Made by a program: the position numbers and the translations under genes
From: Nitrospiraceae bacterium UBA6905
GTDB lineage: Bacteria; Nitrospirota; Thermodesulfovibrionia; Thermodesulfovibrionales; UBA6898
Assembly: GCA_002451165.1 (NCBI GenBank)
Contig: DKBH01000072.1
Coordinates: 1 to 14,630, forward strand
DNA: 14,630 nucleotides
Reading direction: 5' to 3'
In this document: positions 7,941 to 14,630 of the stretch, piece by piece
Numbering within the stretch: the first letter of the stretch is position 1
Layout of the letters: each line of letters begins with the position of its first letter
The notes under the pieces: generated by a model
Database searches by the model: none
What the model saw: only the letters and a program-made list of their open reading frames with translations
What the model was told of the DNA's origin: nothing

Positions 7941-9683
7941 ATGGCACTATTCAATTACGCGACAAAAGAAATCACGCTCAAAATTGTTTATTACGGTCCT
8001 GGTCTCAGCGGAAAAACCACCAATCTCCAGCATCTTCACTCAGTTCTTAAACCGGAGACAAAAGGCAAACTCCTGTCTCTTTCCACAGAATCAGACAGAA
8101 CGCTTTTTTTCGATTTTTTGCCCGTTGAACTTGGAAAAATCAGGGATTTCTCCATCCGCTTCCAGTTGTATACCGTTCCCGGACAGGTCCGTTATAATGC
8201 TACGCGAAAGGTTGTCTTGAAAGGTGCTGATGCTGTTGTCTTTGTTGCGGACTCACAGGAAGATATGAGGGACCAAAATATCGAAAGTTTTGAGAACATG
8301 CGGGAAAACCTCATTTCAAATAACATTAACCCAGATGCGATACCCATCATACTTCAGTTCAATAAGAGGGACCTCAAGAATATCATGGGTGTCGAAGCGC
8401 TCCATCAGGACCTTAATGGGAACGGTATCTATGAAGCCTTAGAGGCAGTTGCTATTGACGGCAAGGGGGTCGAGGAAACATTTAAGAAAGTCACCAAGCT
8501 CCTGCTTAAGGACATAGCGAAAAAACACAAGATAGAGATCCAGCAGCCTGAGGAGAAGAAGGAACCTGTTTCTGTTATACCGCCTGCTTTTGAAAAGAAT
8601 TCAGAGCGCGTGATGAAAGAAATTTTTTCCGAACAGAAGCCGTTCGGGAGTGCTCTTAAAGAACCTGTTTCCGCCAAAATGCCGGCCCCGGAAGTGAAGC
8701 CGGAACCAGTGACGAAGGAAGTTTTTTCGGAGGAAGGACCTATCGAAAGCGACCTTAGTGAATCGCTTTCGCGAGTAACACCGACCCCGGAAGTGAAGCC
8801 GGAGCCAGTGACGAAGGAAGTTTTTTCGGAGGAAGGACCTATCGAAAGCGACCTTAGCGAATCGCTTTCGCGAGTAACACCGGCCCCGGAAGTGAAGCCG
8901 GAACCAGCGACGAAGGAAATTATTTCAGAGGAAAGTCCGGTCGGGAGTGCATTTGTGATGCCGGAAATACCGAAAATATCGGATGCCGGAATACAAAAGG
9001 AAATGCCTGAAAAGGAAGTATCTGAGTTTGGTTCTGAGCGGGAAGTGAGTGAATCAGCACCTGTCGAACTAGTTGAGCCCTTCAGGGTAAGCGCCGAACC
9101 GGAACCGACTTCTGACATTTTATCAGCTCGTCCAGAATTCAACGAAGAAGGCCTGGTTCCCGAATATGAGATAGATGACGCTGATCTGCTCGAAGAAATT
9201 GAGGCTGCCTCGAAGATAGATATTTCGACGCCCATCCCTGATGCCGCGCCGGGCTTTTCAGAAGTTGTAGAAAAACCGGTTGCTTCTGAGCAGGAGGCGA
9301 CAAGGGAACAGCCGCGTCCTATTTTTTCAGAACCTTCTGAAACTGAAGAGGAAAAAATATATCCTGCAGACCAGCCATTTTCTGCCGAGAATCCCGCCGA
9401 GCTCTCTGCGAATGTAAGGGAGCTTTCGGAGAAGTTGCTCAACATGTCTAAAACCATCACTCTTCTTCGGCAGACCGTATCCGAGCTCAGGACAGAAGTC
9501 AAAGCCCTTCAATATACCATTATGCCGAAGAAAGAGCGGGCAGAAAAAGCATCTGAATTCAAAGACTCGAACGAGTTCAAGGAGCTGAAACGTGAGCAGA
9601 AAGAAATTGCTGATCTCGTCAGGCACATTCTTCATATGCTGAATGCATTGAAGGAGAAGAAAAGCTGGTTCAGATTTTTTTGA
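7941..9683 (+). CDS. MglA-type polarity GTPase with long repeat linker and coiled coil
   Basis: Residues 1-195 are a full MglA-like small GTPase: P-loop GPGLSGKTTN (19-28), the STESDRTLFFDFLP block with Arg53 (the intrinsic arginine finger of Myxococcus MglA), TVPGQ with Gln82, and NKRD (141-144). MglA proteins usually stop near 195 residues and set cell polarity for gliding or type IV pili. Here about 290 residues of Pro/Glu/Ser-rich, presumably disordered acidic linker follow, including four 33-residue repeats (residues 215-346). After that comes a charged helical C-terminus (about 489-580, with heptad-like RELSEKLLNM and LRQTVSELRTEV) ending in WFRFF. No signal peptide or membrane segment is seen. 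It is last in the secA/GGDEF operon, 4 bp after the cyclase stop. No MglB/roadblock GAP is encoded nearby. The domain call is secure; the cellular role is inferred. Confidence 0.9.
   Translation: MALFNYATKEITLKIVYYGPGLSGKTTNLQHLHSVLKPETKGKLLSLSTESDRTLFFDFLPVELGKIRDFSIRFQLYTVPGQVRYNATRKVVLKGADAVVFVADSQEDMRDQNIESFENMRENLISNNINPDAIPIILQFNKRDLKNIMGVEALHQDLNGNGIYEALEAVAIDGKGVEETFKKVTKLLLKDIAKKHKIEIQQPEEKKEPVSVIPPAFEKNSERVMKEIFSEQKPFGSALKEPVSAKMPAPEVKPEPVTKEVFSEEGPIESDLSESLSRVTPTPEVKPEPVTKEVFSEEGPIESDLSESLSRVTPAPEVKPEPATKEIISEESPVGSAFVMPEIPKISDAGIQKEMPEKEVSEFGSEREVSESAPVELVEPFRVSAEPEPTSDILSARPEFNEEGLVPEYEIDDADLLEEIEAASKIDISTPIPDAAPGFSEVVEKPVASEQEATREQPRPIFSEPSETEEEKIYPADQPFSAENPAELSANVRELSEKLLNMSKTITLLRQTVSELRTEVKALQYTIMPKKERAEKASEFKDSNEFKELKREQKEIADLVRHILHMLNALKEKKSWFRFF
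8583..8978 (+). repeat. Four 99-bp in-frame tandem repeats in the GTPase linker
   Basis: Units begin at 8583, 8682, 8781 and 8880, each encoding 33 residues on a pattern PAPEVKPEPVTKE[VI]FSEE.P. followed by a Ser/Glu-rich half. Units two and three differ at only 3 of 99 bases by eye, a recent duplication, whereas the first and fourth are strongly diverged. The period is an exact multiple of three, so copy-number change keeps the frame. Confidence 0.9.
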
Positions 9684-9692
9684 TTACGTTTA

Positions 9693-10244
9693 CTACTTGA
9701 TTCTTTTTGATAGGGTCCTGAACTCTTCAGAGCCCGCCTTTTCGAGCAGCTGAAAAAGTATGGTTTCCGTGCATGTTATAACTGCTCCCGCATCTCGCAT
9801 GAACTGCAAGGCTACGCGATAATTCTCCTTGCTCCGAGAGCAGATTGCATCAGCCACTGCATGAACATGGTAGCCTGCTCTGAGGAGGTCAATACATGTC
9901 TGGAGGACGCATACATGGGTCTCCATCCCGGTAAGGATAACATGAGTCCTTCCCACGGCCGCTATAGCATCAAGAAATGACTGCTCTCCACAACAGCTGA
10001 AGGCGATCTTCTCGATCGGCACATGTTCCGGCAGAGCCTGCAATATCTCGGGAATGGTACGGCCAAGTCCCTTCGGATATTGTTCAGTCACCAGCAGCGG
10101 CAGATTCAGCACCTTTGCTGCCTCGATGCAATGCACGGTGTTTGTCACGACCTTGTCTTTTACGCTCATGGCCGCCGCCAGACGTTGCTGTATGTCTACA
10201 ATGACGAGAAGTGCATTATCCTTTTTCAGGAAGAATTTGTCCAT
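9693..10244 (-). CDS. Isochorismatase-like cysteine hydrolase
   Basis: This 183-residue cytoplasmic hydrolase belongs to the isochorismatase-like superfamily. The catalytic triad is visible: Asp17 in IVDIQ, Lys79 in PIEKIAFS and Cys112 in METHVCVLQT, with a GME turn just before the nucleophile loop. Family members act on isochorismate, nicotinamide, ureidoacrylate or unknown amides, and the substrate cannot be read from the sequence. The ATG at 10242-10244 is chosen because AAGGAG lies upstream, although with a long spacing of 12 nt. An alternative TTG at 10298 would add 18 residues and overlap the carbonic anhydrase stop. The gene follows the carbonic anhydrase in the same direction and is probably co-transcribed. 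Its stop is only 9 bp from the convergent GTPase stop. Confidence 0.85.
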   Translation of the reverse strand: MDKFFLKKDNALLVIVDIQQRLAAAMSVKDKVVTNTVHCIEAAKVLNLPLLVTEQYPKGLGRTIPEILQALPEHVPIEKIAFSCCGEQSFLDAIAAVGRTHVILTGMETHVCVLQTCIDLLRAGYHVHAVADAICSRSKENYRVALQFMRDAGAVITCTETILFQLLEKAGSEEFRTLSKRIK

Positions 10245-10272
10245 GATCCGATGAAGCTCCTTTTTATCTAGT

Positions 10273-10875
10273 TTAACTGCAGGGGCGCTCCGTTTCAAGG
10301 ATTTTTATCTCCCCATTCGCCATGTCATAGACCCACCCGTGCAGTTTCAGTTTCTTATCCATCAGTGATTTTTTAACAAATGGATATTCTTGAAGATGTT
10401 CGAGCTGTAGACGCACGTTCTCCTCAACAATCAGCTTCATACGTTGCTCTGCCGGAATATCGATGCGGAGCGCCCGGATCTTCTCGTCGACACGATCTCT
10501 TGCTTTGGAAGCGCTGATGAGCCATATCGGAATATATTTATCCTCAGTATTTTCATCGTCGAGGGCAGCCATGCCACCACAGCCATAATGACCGCAGACG
10601 ACGATGTCCGGTATATGCAAATGATTGATGGAAAATTCAAGCACGGCGCTGAGATTCCAGTCATTCGCAGCTACGATATTGCCGACATTCCGATGTACGA
10701 AGACCTCCCCTGGACGCGTATTGGTTATGGTATTGACTGCAACGCGGGAATCGGAGCAGCCTATCCAGAGCACTGTTGGTCTTTGATCCTTTACGAGACT
10801 GTTGTAATACTCCTTTTCCTTCTCAAAATGATCGCGGACGAAGCGTTTGTTGCCCTCCAGTAGTGTATTGATCAT
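10273..10875 (-). CDS. Beta-class carbonic anhydrase
   Basis: This enzyme interconverts CO2 and bicarbonate in the cytoplasm using zinc. The 200-residue protein carries the beta-class ligands: CSDSR at 40-44 (Cys40 binds zinc; the Asp42/Arg44 dyad) and GHYGCGG at 95-101 (His96, Cys99). The RPGEVFVHRNVGNIV block completes the active site. Its length is typical for bacterial beta-CAs. The ATG at 10875 is strongly supported by GGGGAGGG at 10880-10887, 4 nt upstream. It is the first gene of a pair with the isochorismatase-like hydrolase, downstream of acs on the same strand but separated by a strong hairpin. Supplying bicarbonate for carboxylation next to acetate activation is plausible but inferred. 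Confidence 0.93.
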   Translation of the reverse strand: MINTLLEGNKRFVRDHFEKEKEYYNSLVKDQRPTVLWIGCSDSRVAVNTITNTRPGEVFVHRNVGNIVAANDWNLSAVLEFSINHLHIPDIVVCGHYGCGGMAALDDENTEDKYIPIWLISASKARDRVDEKIRALRIDIPAEQRMKLIVEENVRLQLEHLQEYPFVKKSLMDKKLKLHGWVYDMANGEIKILETERPCS

Positions 10876-10879
10876 GCTA

Positions 10880-10887
10880 CCCTCCCC
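10880..10887 (-). promoter_or_regulatory. Strong ribosome binding site of the carbonic anhydrase
   Basis: GGGGAGGG on the minus strand lies 4 nt before the ATG and fixes the start. A possible -10 (TAATAC, about 10900-10906) lies just upstream, without a convincing -35. Confidence 0.6.
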
Positions 10888-10940
10888 AACCTTCCCCCCG
10901 GGTTGTATTATTTAGCTCCGCAATACCAGAATACCAGGAA

Positions 10941-10967
10941 CGGCAGGGGATTGCCTATCCCCTGCCG
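10941..10967 (-). terminator. Hairpin after acs, probable terminator
   Basis: CGGCAGGGGAT (10941-10951) and ATCCCCTGCCG (10957-10967) form a perfect 11-bp GC-rich stem with a 5-nt loop, 28 bp past the acs stop. A proper T-run is lacking on the minus strand (TTCCTGGTATT follows), so termination may be partial or factor-assisted. It could also leave some read-through into the carbonic anhydrase. Confidence 0.6.
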
Positions 10968-10994
10968 TGGGGGCGGGTTAAGGATATGACAGGG

Positions 10995-12971
10995 CTACAG
11001 CCGTTCCTTAACCAGGTTGTCGACGACCGAAGGGTCTGCAAGGGTAGAGGTATCTCCCAGTTCATCGACCTGGTTATGGGCTATCTTCCTGAGTATCCTT
11101 CTCATGATCTTTCCGGAACGGGTCTTGGGCAGCCCTGGGGCAAACTGTAGCTTGTCCGGCGTTGCAATCGGGCCGATCACGGTCCTGACATGCCCGACAA
11201 GGATCTTTTTGAGTTCGTCAGTGGGTTTGACACCCTCCTTCAGGGTCACATAAACATAGATGCCTTCGCCTTTGATATCGTGGGGATAGCCCACGACCGC
11301 TGCCTCGGCAACCGATTCATGGCTGACCAGCGCCGACTCCACCTCTGCCGTGCCCAGCCGGTGGCCCGAGATATTGATGACGTCGTCAATGCGGCCCATG
11401 AGCCAGTAGTCGCCGTCTTCGTCGATCCGGGCGCCATCACCGGTAAAGTACTTGCCTGCGTACTGCGAGAAGTAGACCTCCTTGATCCGCTTGTTTTCAG
11501 GATCACCATAGGTGCCCCTGAGCATACCGGGCCAGGGCTTATCAATGACCAGCTTGCCGCCCTCATTGGCAGCCGCCGTGCTGCCGTCATCTTTGAGCAC
11601 CTGGGGTACAACACCAAAAAAAGGCCTGCTTGCAGAGCCGGGCTTCAGGGTCATGGCCCCGGGAAGCGGCGTGATGAGAATACCGCCCGTCTCGGTCTGC
11701 CACCATGTATCAACAATCGGCAGCTTCTCCTTGCCGATGTTCTTGTAGTACCATATCCATGCCTCAGGGTTGATCGGCTCACCTACGGTACCCAGCAATC
11801 TGAGCGATGAGAGATCGTGGTTTGTCACCCACTGTTCCCCTTCCCGCATGAGCGCCCTGATCACCGTCGGAGCCGTGTAGAAGATGTTTACCCGGTGCTT
11901 TTCGCAGATCTGCCAGAACCTTCCCGGATTCGGATAGGTGGGTATCCCTTCAAACATGAGACTGGTCGCCCCGGCAGAAAGCGGGCCATAGACAATATAG
12001 CTGTGGCCGGTCACCCAGCCGATGTCAGCCGTGCAGAAATGAATATCTTCGTCATGATAGTCAAAGATGTACCGGAAGGTCAGGTTGGTGTACAGGCAGT
12101 ATCCCCCGGTCGTGTGCAGCACGCCCTTGGGTTTGCCCGTGGAACCCGAAGTGTACAGGATGAACAGCGGGTCCTCCGCATCCATCTGCTCGGGTTCACA
12201 GTAGTTCTTGATGTCAGCCGCCAACATCTCGTCTTCCCACCAGATGTCGCGGCCCGGCTTCATGTCCACTCCGCCGTCACCCCGTTTGACCACGATGACC
12301 TTCTCCACGGTAGGACATTCCTCGAGGGCCTCGTCACCATTGTTCTTCAGGGGAACAAACCTGCCGCCCCTGACCCCTTTGTCGGCCGTCACCATAAGCT
12401 TGGCCTGACAGTCCTGAATACGGTCACGAAGCGCCTGGGCACTGAAACCGCCAAAGACAATGCTGTGGATAGCCCCGATCCGGGCGCAGGCGAGCATTGC
12501 AATGGCAAGCTCCGGGATCATCGGCAGATACAGTGTCACCCGGTCGCCTTTCTTCACCCCGTGCTTCTTCAGCACATTGGCAAACCGGTTGACCTCCGTG
12601 AACAACTGCTGGTACGTGTAGGTCTTGTAGCTGCCCCCGTCAGCCTCCCAGATGAGGGCGGCCTTGTTGCGCGTGGGCGTGTTGATGTGGCGGTCAAGAC
12701 AGTTGTACGACGCATTGAGCTTGCCCCCGGAAAACCATTTGATGTACGGTTTGTGGAAATCATACTCCAGTACCTTGTCCCACTTCTTGAACCATGTCAG
12801 GTTCTTCTCGGCCATCTCGCCCCAGAAACCATCAGGGTCCTCTACCGAGCGCTTGTAGAGCTTTTCGTACTCCGCCATGCTCTGGATGTGCGCCTTCGCA
12901 CTGAAGTCCTTCGACGGCGGAAAGGTCCGCTTCTCCTCCATTAATACGTCAATCTTCTTCGCGTCTGACAT
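10995..12971 (-). CDS. acs: AMP-forming acetyl-CoA synthetase
   Basis: Acs activates acetate with ATP and CoA to acetyl-CoA through an acetyl-AMP intermediate in the cytoplasm. The 658-residue length matches Acs (about 650). Visible motifs are the P-loop-like YTSGSTGKPKG (273-283), the acetate-pocket DTWWQTETGG (421-430), YFTGDGARIDEDGDYW, the hinge GRIDDVINISGHRLGTAEVE (about 527-545), and PKTRSGKIMRR with Lys621, the catalytic lysine that is reversibly acetylated in this family. The N-terminal ACAS block is present. The ATG start is backed by a GGAGGAGG site. A near-consensus promoter lies about 70 bp upstream and a hairpin follows the stop, so it looks monocistronic. The symporter gene upstream on the same strand is a natural uptake partner. 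Confidence 0.97.
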   Translation of the reverse strand: MSDAKKIDVLMEEKRTFPPSKDFSAKAHIQSMAEYEKLYKRSVEDPDGFWGEMAEKNLTWFKKWDKVLEYDFHKPYIKWFSGGKLNASYNCLDRHINTPTRNKAALIWEADGGSYKTYTYQQLFTEVNRFANVLKKHGVKKGDRVTLYLPMIPELAIAMLACARIGAIHSIVFGGFSAQALRDRIQDCQAKLMVTADKGVRGGRFVPLKNNGDEALEECPTVEKVIVVKRGDGGVDMKPGRDIWWEDEMLAADIKNYCEPEQMDAEDPLFILYTSGSTGKPKGVLHTTGGYCLYTNLTFRYIFDYHDEDIHFCTADIGWVTGHSYIVYGPLSAGATSLMFEGIPTYPNPGRFWQICEKHRVNIFYTAPTVIRALMREGEQWVTNHDLSSLRLLGTVGEPINPEAWIWYYKNIGKEKLPIVDTWWQTETGGILITPLPGAMTLKPGSASRPFFGVVPQVLKDDGSTAAANEGGKLVIDKPWPGMLRGTYGDPENKRIKEVYFSQYAGKYFTGDGARIDEDGDYWLMGRIDDVINISGHRLGTAEVESALVSHESVAEAAVVGYPHDIKGEGIYVYVTLKEGVKPTDELKKILVGHVRTVIGPIATPDKLQFAPGLPKTRSGKIMRRILRKIAHNQVDELGDTSTLADPSVVDNLVKERL

Positions 12972-12976
12972 CAGAT

Positions 12977-12986
12977 CCTCCTCCTC
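12977..12986 (-). promoter_or_regulatory. Ribosome binding site of acs
   Basis: GAGGAGGAGG on the minus strand sits 5 nt before the acs ATG and decides the start codon. It is one of the strongest Shine-Dalgarno sequences in the window. Confidence 0.75.
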
Positions 12987-13043
12987 TGTATGTGATGGTA
13001 ACAGCTGCCGTAAGCTATTAATAATTCTTTTCGATCTATTAAG

Positions 13044-13072
13044 ATTCTAAATAAATCTGTTTCATGTGTCAA
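13044..13072 (-). promoter_or_regulatory. Near-consensus sigma70 promoter for acs
   Basis: On the minus strand, consensus TTGACA (13067-13072) is followed by a 17-bp spacer and TAGAAT (13044-13049). The predicted transcription start near 13037 would give a 5' leader of about 65 nt. An imperfect inverted repeat (about 13090-13112, ATAACAC and GTGTGATAAT) lies roughly 18-40 bp upstream of the -35, where an activator could bind; that part is speculative. Confidence 0.7.
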
Positions 13073-13127
13073 AATCAACAAGAATCTCAGATAACACCTC
13101 GTGTGATAATCTTCATTCAAGAAATGC

Positions 13128-13162
13128 GGAGGAGGCATCCCGCAGCGCGCAATGCCTCCTCC
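13128..13162 (-). terminator. Rho-independent terminator after the symporter gene
   Basis: GGAGGAGGCAT (13128-13138) and ATGCCTCCTCC (13152-13162) form a perfect 11-bp stem with a 13-nt loop, starting 12 bp past the symporter stop. On the minus strand it is followed by GCATTTCTTG, a short T-rich tail. It separates the symporter transcript from the acs promoter. Confidence 0.75.
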
Positions 13163-13174
13163 TGAACTTACTAT

Positions 13175-14630
13175 CTACGCAATCTCCCTCGGATAGCGGA
13201 GACTTTCGACCATGTCCTGAACCTGCTTCGGCGGCTCTTTCGTAACCATCGAAACGACAATGGTCACGACAAAGTTGACCAGCATGCCGATGGTGCCGAT
13301 GCCCTCAGGCGATATGCCCCAGAGCCAGTTGGCTGCAACGTTGAACGCCGGCGGATTCATGAACTTGAAGTAGATAATGTAGGCGGCGGTGAAAGTTATG
13401 CCCGAAAGCATGCCGAGCATCGCTCCTTCCTTGGTAGCCCGCTTCCAGAATATCCCCAGGATGATGACCGGGAAGAAGGAAGAGGCAGCAAGACCGAAGG
13501 CAAAGGCAACCACCTGGGCCACGAACCCCGGGGGGTTGATGCCGAAGTAACCGGCAACCATGACTGCGCCGCCCGCTGCGATACGCGCTGCGATCAGCTC
13601 CTGTTTTTCGGTCATGTTCTTTGCCACCACGTTTTTCAGCAGGTCATGGGAAAATGCCGAGGCTATGACCAGCAGCAGTCCTGCCGCCGTGGAGAGCGCC
13701 GCTGCAAGACCTCCTGCCGCAACCAGGGCAACGACCCAGGACGGCAGCTTCGCGATCTCGGGGTTCGCCAGAACCATAATGTCGCGGTCGATCTGGAGCT
13801 CGTTGGGGCTTTTCATGTCCAGGTTGTCCTTTTCCTTGTTCGCCTTGCCGCCAACGAAGGCGTTGCCCTTGCCGAACTGCATAATGCCGTCGCCGTTCTT
13901 GTCCGCCCAGACGATCAGGCCGGTCTTCTCCCAGTTTTTGAACCAGGACGGAGCATGGGCATACTCCTCGTTATGCAGGGTCTTGATCATGTTGATCCGG
14001 GCAAAGGAAGCGACCGCAGGGGCGGTGGTGTACAGGATGGCGATGAACAGCAGTGCCCAGCCTGCTGATGCACGGGCGCCCCTGATCGTCGGCGTGGTGA
14101 AAAACCGTATGATGATGTGCGGCAGACCTGCCGTGCCGACCATCAGCGCAAAGGTGATCGCAAAGACGTCGATGGTGCTCTTGGCACCGCCGGCTGTATA
14201 AGCCGTAAACCCGAGGTCCATCTGGATCTTGTTCAGCACATCCAGCAGGTGCTGGCCCTGGGCCGATGCATCATTGAGTATCTCCGCGCCTCCGGCGCTG
14301 ACGCTTGAGCCATAGCCGAGCTGCGGGATCGGGTTGCCCGTCAGCATGATCGAGATGAAGATCGCCGGTATCATGTAGGCGACGATCAGCACGCAGTACT
14401 GCGCGACCTGGGTGTAGGTGATGCCCTTCATGCCGCCCATAACCGCGTAAATAAAGACGATGGCCATGCCGATCATAACGCCGGTGTTGATCGGCACCTC
14501 GAGGAACCGCGAAAAGACCACGCCCACACCGCGCATCTGGCCGGCAACATACGTAAAGGATACGAAGATCGCGCAGACGACCGCCACCACGCGGGCTGCA
14601 TTGGAGTAGTACCGTTCGCCCACGAACATC
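13175..14630 (-). CDS. Sodium/solute (acetate-type) symporter, 5' end outside window
   Basis: This is an inner-membrane Na+-coupled transporter of the SSS family, with at least ten hydrophobic segments in the 484 visible residues. The conserved GGLAAALSTAAGLLLVIASAFSHDLL stretch (about 306-331, read as two halves) is the SSS signature and resembles the VC_2705 subfamily commonly found beside acs. AGQMRGVGVVFSRF and TAGLPHIIIRFFT are also typical. The first Met in the frame (14627-14629) is internal to the protein; about 100 or more N-terminal residues lie beyond the window. A hydrophilic loop of roughly 70 residues contains an EF-hand-like DKNGDGIMQF (from residue 243). The substrate is probably acetate or another short carboxylate, inferred from family and from acs next door. 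A hairpin terminator follows the stop. Confidence 0.88.
   Translation of the reverse strand, partial: MFVGERYYSNAARVVAVVCAIFVSFTYVAGQMRGVGVVFSRFLEVPINTGVMIGMAIVFIYAVMGGMKGITYTQVAQYCVLIVAYMIPAIFISIMLTGNPIPQLGYGSSVSAGGAEILNDASAQGQHLLDVLNKIQMDLGFTAYTAGGAKSTIDVFAITFALMVGTAGLPHIIIRFFTTPTIRGARASAGWALLFIAILYTTAPAVASFARINMIKTLHNEEYAHAPSWFKNWEKTGLIVWADKNGDGIMQFGKGNAFVGGKANKEKDNLDMKSPNELQIDRDIMVLANPEIAKLPSWVVALVAAGGLAAALSTAAGLLLVIASAFSHDLLKNVVAKNMTEKQELIAARIAAGGAVMVAGYFGINPPGFVAQVVAFAFGLAASSFFPVIILGIFWKRATKEGAMLGMLSGITFTAAYIIYFKFMNPPAFNVAANWLWGISPEGIGTIGMLVNFVVTIVVSMVTKEPPKQVQDMVESLRYPREIA

Noticed and set aside
8583..8978. CRISPR-like array
   Set aside because: The 99-bp direct repeats are contiguous, in frame and protein-coding, without spacers.
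8429..9502. Minus-strand open frame of 357 codons opposite the GTPase linker
   Set aside because: Its Ser/Gly-rich product is the mirror of the repeat linker codons; the plus frame is the one with a real GTPase domain.
11817..12944. Plus-strand open frame of 375 codons opposite acs
   Set aside because: GC-rich antisense frame with no motif; acs is unambiguous.

Overview
This window looks like chromosomal DNA of a Gram-negative-type bacterium, probably from Nitrospirota or Desulfobacterota. I base that on an MglA-type polarity GTPase, paired MiaB/MtaB methylthiotransferases, a zinc-tailed SecA, and an acs gene beside a large Na+/solute symporter. The phylum is an inference; the sequence alone does not settle it. 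Base composition is uneven: positions 830-1200 are very AT-rich, the middle is intermediate, and the acs/symporter end is visibly GC-rich.

Layout. Positions 1-290 hold the 5' end of an IS481-like transposase gene on the minus strand, cut off after its helix-turn-helix region. Positions 291-1280 contain no intact gene: a frameshifted scrap of an IS3-family transposase (about 367-550) and then AT-rich DNA. Two tandem minus-strand genes follow, miaB (2531-3835) and mtaB (1281-2528), which modify A37 of tRNAs. Divergent from them, across a short intergenic region with a perfect palindrome, runs a plus-strand operon: secA (3928-6543), a receiver-like/GAF/GGDEF diguanylate cyclase (6536-7936) that overlaps the secA stop, and an extended MglA-type GTPase (7941-9683). 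Convergent with this operon, only 9 bp away, is a minus-strand pair: a beta-carbonic anhydrase (10273-10875) followed by an isochorismatase-like hydrolase. Upstream on the same strand are acetyl-CoA synthetase acs (10995-12971), with a near-consensus promoter and a terminator hairpin, and a VC_2705-type Na+/solute symporter (13175 to the window edge) that ends in its own hairpin terminator.

How the genes fit together. The symporter and Acs form an acetate or short-acid uptake and activation unit. MiaB and MtaB are a tRNA methylthiolation pair. The most unusual part is secA-GGDEF-MglA. A c-di-GMP synthase with a degenerate receiver domain is tightly linked to an MglA whose intact GTPase domain carries about 290 residues of acidic, repeat-containing linker (four 33-residue units, two almost identical) and a C-terminal coiled coil. 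No MglB/roadblock partner is visible. This could be a polarity or surface-motility module, but its function is inferred only from domains and context.
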